NCBI GenBank assembly: GCA_900554615.1
Contig: USIB01000040.1
Location: 1 to 11,962, forward strand
DNA from: an uncultured Mycoplasmatota bacterium
GTDB taxonomy: Bacteria > Bacillota_I > Bacilli_A > RF39 > UBA660
Direction of reading: 5' to 3'
DNA length: 11,962 bases
The notes beneath the pieces are model-generated. The model was not told where the DNA came from, searched no databases, and saw only the letters and a program-made list of their open reading frames with translations. Position numbers and translations under genes: made by a program. How positions within the stretch are numbered: the first letter of the stretch is position 1; every line of letters starts with the position of its first letter. Positions 1 through 5,291 of the stretch are shown piece after piece.

Positions 1-520
1 CTTTAATAGATACACCTAAATTATACATCTGATTACCAGCATCATTAATATAATACTCTCTCGTAACATCATAACCAACAAAAGACATTATCTTAGATAA
101 ACAATCACCATATACAGCACCCCTACCATGACCAATATGCAAAGTACCAGTGGGATTAGCGGATACATATTCAATATTAACTTTCTCTAACTTACCAAAA
201 TCACTCTTACCATAATTCTTACCCATATCATTAATAACATTAATATTATTAAGTAAATAGTTCTTATTAATATAAAAATTAATAAAACCAGGATTAGCAA
301 TTTCTATCCTATCAATCATTTCATCACTAATCTTATATTTAATATCATTAGCAATAGAAATAGGACTACTCTTTAACTCTTTAGCAAGTAAAAAAGCCAC
401 ATTAGAAGAATAATCACCATTCTTCTTATCTTTAGGAATCTCAATAACAATCTTATTAACATCCATATCTATAGGTAAGCACGCTTTTATAATGTGCTGT
501 AATTTATTTTTTATACTCAT
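1..520 (-). CDS. argS: Arginyl-tRNA synthetase, N-terminal part (runs off window)
   Basis: Class I aminoacyl-tRNA synthetase that charges tRNA-Arg in the cytoplasm. About 173 codons are present and the gene continues past position 1. The N-terminal region (residues 1-90) matches the Arg-specific additional domain, with GDYSSNVAF near residues 35-43 and ANPGFINF near 75-82. The class I signature ANPTGTLHIGHGRGAVYGD lies at residues 121-139, with HIGH at 128-131, and is followed by DAGNQ at 160-164. The start at 520 is supported by GGAAGG at 527-532, six bases upstream. The ATG overlaps the TGA stop of the upstream DUF1934 gene in an ATGA junction, so the two are probably translationally coupled. 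The same ywiB-argS order is known from Bacillus. The family call is close to certain; only the C-terminal catalytic and anticodon-binding parts are unseen. Confidence 0.96.
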   Translation of the reverse strand, partial: MSIKNKLQHIIKACLPIDMDVNKIVIEIPKDKKNGDYSSNVAFLLAKELKSSPISIANDIKYKISDEMIDRIEIANPGFINFYINKNYLLNNINVINDMGKNYGKSDFGKLEKVNIEYVSANPTGTLHIGHGRGAVYGDCLSKIMSFVGYDVTREYYINDAGNQMYNLGVSIK

Positions 521-915
521 AAAACACCTTCCATTTCAATCATCAACTCATATTCACATCCCGTTTGAGCAATAATATACTTAATAAAAATCTTATTATC
601 ATCAATAATCAAGACATCAACATTAATATCCATATCTATAGAATAACCATGTTCCTTAAGATAATAATTACTTTTACCACTTTTCTCACTAAAAGAAAAA
701 CTATTAATAAAATCATTACCATCTCTAACAAGCATAATATCATTATCATTAATTTTAATAGAATATTTAACATCATCAAATACAAAAGACAATTTATCCT
801 TAGTTCTAATACCTTTTTCCTTAAAAACAGTATTTTCACCATCAGTATTATTCTTCAAATAACCATTAACAGAAACTCTAATAATATCGCCTCCAAACAT
901 TTCATTTGAAATCAT
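517..915 (-). CDS. ywiB: DUF1934 (YwiB-like) beta-barrel protein
   Basis: Small cytoplasmic protein of the DUF1934/YwiB family, whose biochemical role is unknown. The 132-residue reading shows the expected pattern of alternating beta strands: a KYSIKINDNDIMLVRDG stretch around residues 50-66, then a SFSFSEK segment and a YSIDMDINVDVLIID segment, ending with a hydrophobic strand. Its position directly before argS, sharing an ATGA junction, matches the ywiB-argS arrangement of Bacillus and supports the assignment. The start is uncertain. The ATG at 915 and the in-frame ATG at 900 lack a ribosome site. A strong GGAGG at 890-894 lies seven bases upstream of an in-frame ATT (882-880), which would give a protein beginning M-R-V-S-V, close to the usual length of the family. 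Confidence 0.8.
   Translation of the reverse strand: MISNEMFGGDIIRVSVNGYLKNNTDGENTVFKEKGIRTKDKLSFVFDDVKYSIKINDNDIMLVRDGNDFINSFSFSEKSGKSNYYLKEHGYSIDMDINVDVLIIDDNKIFIKYIIAQTGCEYELMIEMEGVL
890..894 (-). promoter_or_regulatory. Ribosome binding site inside the annotated 5' end of ywiB
   Basis: GGAGG on the minus strand. It is the only good Shine-Dalgarno sequence near the start of the DUF1934 gene. The codon seven bases downstream is ATT, with no ATG or GTG at that spacing, so either a rare ATT start is used or the match is fortuitous. Confidence 0.45.
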
Positions 916-995
916 ACCATAACTTTAAAAAAAATACAACATATTTTAAACAATTTTTAACATAATAATAAATGACATACAAAAATAAAAAAAAT

Positions 996-1000
996 GAGGG
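996..1000 (+). promoter_or_regulatory. Ribosome binding site of the penicillin-binding protein gene
   Basis: GAGGG six bases before the ATG at 1007 fixes the start of the penicillin-binding protein. The intergenic stretch 916-1006 is very AT-rich and must hold divergent promoters for this gene and ywiB. No pair of -35/-10 boxes in it stands out clearly. Confidence 0.7.
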
Positions 1001-1006
1001 ATATAA

Positions 1007-2980
1007 ATGAAGAAAAATAAAAAGAAAATAATACTATTATCACTACTACCACTAATGCTATTTATATCAGTACATATCGTAGTATTTACCTATGCTTATA
1101 TAACACCAAAACTAGAAATAAACAAATCAAAATCATACTATCTATATGATACCAAAAATGAATTAGTATTTAATAACGACAAAGACTGGGTATCACTACA
1201 AGAAATAAGTCCCTATTTAATAGAGGCTACCATTTCTACCGAAGATAAACATTTCTATAAACATATCGGCTTCGATTACCTAAGAATAAGTAAAGCCCTA
1301 ATAAATAACATCATAAAGGGTGATAAGAGTGAAGGTGCGTCCACAATCTCCCAGCAGTATGCTAGAAATCTCTTTCTAAATTTTGAAAAAACATGGAAAA
1401 GAAAAATAGATGAAGCTCTATTAGCAACCGAATTAGAAGTACATTACACTAAAGACGAAATACTAGAAGGATATCTAAATACCATAAATTATGGAGGAGT
1501 CTATGGAATAGAAGCCGCCTCCAAATATTATTTTGATAAATCCGCTAAAGACTTAACCCTAGAAGAAGCCTCTATGCTAGCGGGAATACCAAAATCCCCA
1601 AATAACTATTCCCCTGTAAAAAACTATAGCAAAGCCAAAGAAAGACAAAAAATAGTATTAAAATTGATGAAAGATAACAAAAAAATAACCGAAGAAGAAT
1701 ATAATACCGCTATAAATAAAAATCTCCAAATAATAGGAAAAAAAGAAAAAAATAACATAACAAGTATCAATTATTTCAGAGATTCAGTATTAGAAGAAAT
1801 AAAAAAATTAACAAATATCCCCGAAGAAATAACCAAAACAGGAGGATTAAAAATATATACAACCCTTGATATAGAAGCCCAAGAAGATTTAGAAAAAGCC
1901 GTATATAGTTATGTAAATGATGAAACAGAAGTTGAAACAGCAGCCATCATGATGAATCCAAATACAGGTGGAGTAATGGCCATGATAGGAGGAAATGCCT
2001 ATTATAAAAGTGAATATAATAGAGCAACTAAAGCCAAAAGACAAGTAGGCTCTACAATGAAACCACTACTATATTATACAGCCTTAGAAAGTGGTTTTAC
2101 TGCCTCATCATCATTTACCAGTGAAAAAACAACATTTACCTTTGCTGGGGATAAAACATATAGTCCCAATAACTATAACAATACCTATGCCAATAGTCCG
2201 ATATCGATGGCAGCGGCTATTTCCTATTCTGATAACATATATGCCGTCAAAACTCATCTCTTTCTAGGAGAAAACATGTTAATAAATACTGCTAAAAGAC
2301 TTGGAATAACAAGTAATCTAACCGAAATACCATCTCTAGCACTAGGTACCGAAGAAATAAGTTTATTAGAAATGACAACAAGTTATTCAGCATTTGCTAA
2401 TTTAGGATATAAAGTAGAACCCCATTTCATAAAGAAAATAGTAGACTCCAAAGGAAATGTTCTATATGAAAATAAAGAAGAAAAAGAATTAATATTAAAT
2501 CAAAGTCTTACTTTTATATTAAATGAAATGTTAACATATACATATAATAAAAACTTTATTGATTATAACTATCCAACACTAATATCACTATTACCAAGTA
2601 TAACACATAAATATAGTATTAAATCAGGAACAACAGATACAGATTTATTAATAATGGGCTATAACAAAGATGCCGTACTTGGAATATGGAATGGATATGA
2701 CAATAATAAAAAAATAGAATCAAAAGACTATTCATATCATAAAAATATTTGGATAGATACTATGGAATCATACTTTAAAGATAAGGAAACAACTTGGTAT
2801 GATATACCATCAAATGTCGTAGGAGTCCTAGTAAACCCTATAACAGGTATAATAGCAAATGATAATGATACAAAAAAAGAAATGTTCTTCTATATAAAAG
2901 GAACAGAACCAACATTAAATGAAACTACTAAAGATCTAGATGCTGTCTTCAAAGAAGAAAATAAAGTATTAACAGAATAA
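1007..2980 (+). CDS. Class A penicillin-binding protein (bifunctional glycosyltransferase/transpeptidase)
   Basis: Polymerises lipid II glycan strands and cross-links peptidoglycan at the outer face of the membrane. A short basic N-terminus and one transmembrane helix (about residues 8-32) anchor it. The glycosyltransferase family 51 domain follows: TISTEDKHFYKH at 76-87 (catalytic Glu79), EGASTISQQYARN at 109-121, and a GYLNTINYGGVYGIEAAS block at 155-172. The transpeptidase domain has the three penicillin-binding motifs: STMK at 349-352 (nucleophile Ser349), SDN at 408-410, and KSG at 539-541 in place of the common KTG. At 657 residues it is within, though at the short end of, the family range and lacks long C-terminal extensions. 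It is transcribed alone, divergent from ywiB-argS and convergent with the DGR operon. The exact subclass (PBP1a, PBP2d-like and so on) cannot be assigned here. Confidence 0.95.
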   Translation: MKKNKKKIILLSLLPLMLFISVHIVVFTYAYITPKLEINKSKSYYLYDTKNELVFNNDKDWVSLQEISPYLIEATISTEDKHFYKHIGFDYLRISKALINNIIKGDKSEGASTISQQYARNLFLNFEKTWKRKIDEALLATELEVHYTKDEILEGYLNTINYGGVYGIEAASKYYFDKSAKDLTLEEASMLAGIPKSPNNYSPVKNYSKAKERQKIVLKLMKDNKKITEEEYNTAINKNLQIIGKKEKNNITSINYFRDSVLEEIKKLTNIPEEITKTGGLKIYTTLDIEAQEDLEKAVYSYVNDETEVETAAIMMNPNTGGVMAMIGGNAYYKSEYNRATKAKRQVGSTMKPLLYYTALESGFTASSSFTSEKTTFTFAGDKTYSPNNYNNTYANSPISMAAAISYSDNIYAVKTHLFLGENMLINTAKRLGITSNLTEIPSLALGTEEISLLEMTTSYSAFANLGYKVEPHFIKKIVDSKGNVLYENKEEKELILNQSLTFILNEMLTYTYNKNFIDYNYPTLISLLPSITHKYSIKSGTTDTDLLIMGYNKDAVLGIWNGYDNNKKIESKDYSYHKNIWIDTMESYFKDKETTWYDIPSNVVGVLVNPITGIIANDNDTKKEMFFYIKGTEPTLNETTKDLDAVFKEENKVLTE

Positions 2981-2992
2981 TACTTCTCCTTT

Positions 2993-3017
2993 CAGAAAAA
3001 GCCAAGGTCTTTTTCTG
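2993..3017 (+). terminator. Hairpin after the penicillin-binding protein gene
   Basis: CAGAAAAAG (2993-3001) pairs with CTTTTTCTG (3009-3017) around a seven-base loop, 12 bases after the stop codon at 2980. The T-run lies inside the 3' arm and no long T tract follows. It is therefore probably a weak terminator of the plus-strand gene and could also act on minus-strand transcripts leaving the retroelement. Confidence 0.55.
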
Positions 3018-3018
3018 T

Positions 3019-3050
3019 CATATATAGCCTATTATCATAGTCTATATATG
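3019..3050. terminator. Long imperfect hairpin between the convergent genes
   Basis: CATATATAG (3019-3027) pairs with CTATATATG (3042-3050). Inside it, CTAT (3029-3032) pairs with ATAG (3037-3040) around a TATC loop, with a single C/T mismatch between the two stems. It lies 60 bp past the end of the reverse transcriptase gene and directly next to the hairpin of the plus-strand gene. It may end DGR transcription, but neither strand has a T tract after it, so the function is inferred. Confidence 0.35.
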
Positions 3051-3109
3051 AACAATTAAAAGATATTATATTCACAGTGTAAACTTTCTAACTAAGATAC
3101 TTCCAAATA

Positions 3110-4471
3110 CTAATATACATCTTCTTTACTACAATTAACTAGTAAAATACTATTACCATCTAAAATAATATAATCTCTTTTTATATATAATAACTTACAA
3201 TATTTAAAATAATAAACATTAGTACCAAATAAACTATTAATATAAATCAAATCATCATCATAAGTATAATACCTATTCCTAACCTTAATAAAAACAATAT
3301 AACCACTATATTTCTCTTTTATAATCCTATACTTATCATAATTACTATTAATACATAAATAATAATACTTATCAAAAAATAAATTAGTATTACATCTAAT
3401 AAAATAACCCTTATAACTAGATATACTTCTATAATAATAATCAAAATCATTATCATATAAATAATTAATCTTTCTTCTAATCTTCTTAATAGTACTATTA
3501 TCATACCTAACAAGTAATTTATTACTTGTTAGAGTATAAGTATATCCTAAAAAACTAACCCCATCCTTAAGCCTATATATACCACTCTTATTATTAATAT
3601 TAAGTTCAATCTTATTTAATTCATCCCTAATTCTATCAAAACAACATTCTAAATAACCCTTATCATCACTAATCAAATACAAGTCATCCATATACCTAAT
3701 ATACCTACTACAATTAAGTTCTTCTTTAATAATATGATCAATATCATTAAGAAAAAAACAAGCTAGTAATTGATTAGTTAAACATCCAATGCTAAGACCA
3801 TATCCCTTTCTATATAAAGGAATAGACTTAAGTTCATTAATTAATTTAATTTTTTCAATACTGCTTGTTTTTAAATAATTAATTCTATTAATTTCATTAT
3901 TAATAAGACTATTAATATTATTATTAACATAATCATAATCAGTTAAATCAATAATCTTTTTTAATATATTAATAGCCTTCTTATCCTTTATTCTTTTTTC
4001 TAACATAGAAAGAAGAATAACATGACTAATATTATAAAAATACTTCTTAATATCAATTCTAAGAACATATATATTCTTATTAGTACCAATATCATTAACA
4101 TATTTCTCAAATAACCTATAACCATAACTAGACCCCTTACCACTTCTAGTAGCAATATTCTCCTCTATAAGACACTTAAAAGAAGGAATAAGTATAAAAT
4201 AACTAATAAGCTGATTAACAATCTTATCAGGAACAGATTCACTCATAATAATCCTATATTTCTTTTCATGAATTAAAAAAATATGATAATTAGAAAAAGA
4301 ATAAGAATTATTTCTTAATTTTTCTAATATATCATATAAATAACAATTTTTGTATCTCATAAATAACATAATCTTATTCTTATTATGACTTTTATTCTTA
4401 ATTCTATTAAATACAAATAAAACTTTACTATAACAAATCATCTTATCATATAAATTATTAATTCTTTTCAT
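3110..4471 (-). CDS. Reverse transcriptase of a diversity-generating retroelement
   Basis: RNA-directed DNA polymerase that, with Avd, would copy the TR RNA into adenine-mutated cDNA. The 453 residues show the palm motifs in order: an N-terminal block with SGKGSSYGYRLF near 110-121, motif A LRIDIKKYFYNISH at 137-150 (Asp140), motif 4 GLSIGCLTNQ at 225-234, the catalytic YMDD box at 260-263 (Asp262, Asp263), and FLGY at 307-310. Motif 4 fits the DGR-type (I/V/L)GxxxSQ signature except that Asn233 replaces Ser. About 70 residues after the thumb (roughly 385-453) form an extra C-terminal segment. There is no maturase X domain or HNH endonuclease, which argues against a group II intron. The gene starts inside the end of avd with a 14-nt overlap and only a weak GGAT-type ribosome site, so it is probably translated by coupling. 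Confidence 0.95.
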   Translation of the reverse strand: MKRINNLYDKMICYSKVLFVFNRIKNKSHNKNKIMLFMRYKNCYLYDILEKLRNNSYSFSNYHIFLIHEKKYRIIMSESVPDKIVNQLISYFILIPSFKCLIEENIATRSGKGSSYGYRLFEKYVNDIGTNKNIYVLRIDIKKYFYNISHVILLSMLEKRIKDKKAINILKKIIDLTDYDYVNNNINSLINNEINRINYLKTSSIEKIKLINELKSIPLYRKGYGLSIGCLTNQLLACFFLNDIDHIIKEELNCSRYIRYMDDLYLISDDKGYLECCFDRIRDELNKIELNINNKSGIYRLKDGVSFLGYTYTLTSNKLLVRYDNSTIKKIRRKINYLYDNDFDYYYRSISSYKGYFIRCNTNLFFDKYYYLCINSNYDKYRIIKEKYSGYIVFIKVRNRYYTYDDDLIYINSLFGTNVYYFKYCKLLYIKRDYIILDGNSILLVNCSKEDVY

Positions 4472-4799
4472 TCTCTATCCATCCATTAGTCATTTTTCTA
4501 ATTTCATTTAACATCCTAATAACAACCATAAATCTCTTCTTATTAATAACATTAATATCAAGAAGTAAATCCAAATATAAATCAATCATAGAAATATTTA
4601 CAAGTACTTCTTTTTGATATTTATTTCTAATATTACCAACATTAATATTAGCCCTAATAATATTACTATTTAAATCAATAACATTATCCTCAAGACCCTT
4701 TCTATAACTAGAATGAACTTTAGGAATACCTATCAAAATATAATTAACAATATATTTAAGTAACAACTTACTCTTATTTAACAACTTAAAATCATCCAT
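4458..4799 (-). CDS. avd: Avd-like four-helix-bundle accessory protein of the DGR
   Basis: Accessory variability determinant. In known DGRs it forms a barrel-shaped pentamer that binds nucleic acid and the reverse transcriptase and is needed for mutagenic homing. The 113-residue protein is predicted helical throughout. Family features are the K-x-x-LLKYIVNYILIGIPK opening at about residues 11-27, a central helix NIIRANINVGNIR, and the closing MLNEIRKMTNGWIE at about 95-108, which corresponds to the EIG-x-MLGGW ending typical of these proteins. The start at 4799 has AAGGAG (4804-4809) four bases upstream. It lies between the template repeat with its spacer and the reverse transcriptase gene, which is a common DGR order. 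Confidence 0.88.
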   Translation of the reverse strand: MDDFKLLNKSKLLLKYIVNYILIGIPKVHSSYRKGLEDNVIDLNSNIIRANINVGNIRNKYQKEVLVNISMIDLYLDLLLDINVINKKRFMVVIRMLNEIRKMTNGWIENEKN

Positions 4800-4803
4800 A
4801 AAA

Positions 4804-4809
4804 CTCCTT
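4804..4809 (-). promoter_or_regulatory. Ribosome binding site of avd
   Basis: AAGGAG on the minus strand, four bases before the ATG. It is the only strong ribosome site between the template repeat and the reverse transcriptase, which suggests that avd and the RT share one initiation region. Confidence 0.75.
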
Positions 4810-5145
4810 AATATATAGCCCCTGAAATATCAGCCCTTTCGGAAAACCCTACTAACACCGATATTCGGAAACTATATAAGTATTTAGACTATAAGTCAAG
4901 GAATATACTTGTTTCCTCTATATGTATTACTAAGCCAAACACCTAATAGCAAATATTACTTTGTTATGAGTTTAACCGATTGTTGCACCATGAGGAAATT
5001 ACCGGACGGGCGCCATTAGTATTATTAACATTATCATTATCAAGGTTACCATCATTATTCACATTATCTACATTAGCATTACCACCCGCGGCGGCCCACA
5101 CAAAAGAGAGCCTAATTAAAATAGCATATCCCTATATATATATAT
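4810..5145 (-). ncRNA. Probable DGR template RNA (TR plus downstream spacer)
   Basis: This 490-base gap between the target gene and avd has no credible gene. It contains the template repeat (4995-5095) followed on the minus strand by about 185 bases of spacer leading to avd. In the Bordetella phage DGR, TR plus spacer form the structured RNA on which cDNA is primed. The spacer here can form several small stems: GACT/AGTC (4887-4890 with 4894-4897) nested inside AAGTAT/ATACTT (4878-4883 with 4905-4910), CCGA/TCGG around 4858-4868, and CTGA/TCAG at 4822-4833. The 5' boundary is a guess from a candidate promoter near 5152-5179. RNA ends are not visible from sequence. Confidence 0.55.
4995..5095 (-). 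repeat. DGR template repeat (TR)
   Basis: A 101-bp non-coding copy of the variable repeat at 5356-5456, aligned without gaps at an offset of 361 bp. It differs at 18 positions, and all 18 are T on the plus strand, that is adenine on the sense (minus) strand. The TR has 30 such adenines; 12 are unchanged and none of the other 71 positions differs. Read in the target frame, the TR is rich in AAT/AAC codons (11 Asn), which is the usual template design because any change at the first two bases alters the residue. The ends are unusually GC-rich for this genome: CCGGACGGGCGCC near 5002 and CCCGCGGCGGC near 5085. Confidence 0.97.
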
Positions 5146-5160
5146 ATATTAAATATATAT
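5133..5160. repeat. Alternating TA tract
   Basis: A near-uninterrupted run of alternating T and A, broken once by TAAA. It lies between the target-gene hairpin and the TR, just upstream of the TR in the sense direction. It may be an easily melted promoter region or have no function. Repeat length could vary between strains. Confidence 0.5.
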
Positions 5161-5179
5161 ACCATTATTTAATAACCAA
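5152..5179 (-). promoter_or_regulatory. Candidate promoter for the template RNA
   Basis: On the minus strand a TTGGTT box (5174-5179) is followed after 16 bases by TATATT (5152-5157), which would start RNA about 50 bases before the TR. The surrounding sequence is almost pure AT, so chance matches are easy and confidence is low. Confidence 0.25.
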
Positions 5180-5234
5180 AACCCTACACCGACTCCATAT
5201 CAGTTCTTCATCCTCTACCGAACATATCTTGCCT

Positions 5235-5260
5235 GTCCAGTGAAAAGGGTTTCACTGGAC
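5235..5260. repeat. Perfect 11-bp hairpin downstream of the VR gene
   Basis: GTCCAGTGAAA (5235-5245) and TTTCACTGGAC (5250-5260) form a perfect 11-bp stem with a four-base loop (AGGG on plus, CCCT on minus). It begins 31 bases after the target stop codon and 95 bases after the VR end. DGRs often carry a short-loop hairpin or cruciform downstream of the VR that stimulates target recognition, and this is the obvious candidate. No T tract follows on the minus strand, so it is not a typical intrinsic terminator. Confidence 0.65.
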
Positions 5261-5291
5261 TTATTCAGATTCAAGATACAAGTCTTCTTTT

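Noticed and set aside
565..909. Open frame on the plus strand opposite ywiB
   Set aside because: Ile/Asn-rich low-complexity product typical of antisense reading in AT-rich genes; ywiB has family similarity and operon context.
3110..4471. Group II intron or retron reverse transcriptase
   Set aside because: No maturase or endonuclease domain, no intron RNA domain V or msr/msd-like structure, and the TR/VR pair with Avd identifies a DGR.
5133..5160. TA tract as a replication origin or AT-rich unwinding element
   Set aside because: No DnaA boxes or origin genes are near; simple AT tracts are common at this base composition.
4980..5243. An 87-codon open frame on the plus strand across the template repeat
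   Set aside because: It reads the TR in antisense, has no ribosome site, gives a low-complexity Leu/Ser/Thr product, and is open only because of the TR base composition.
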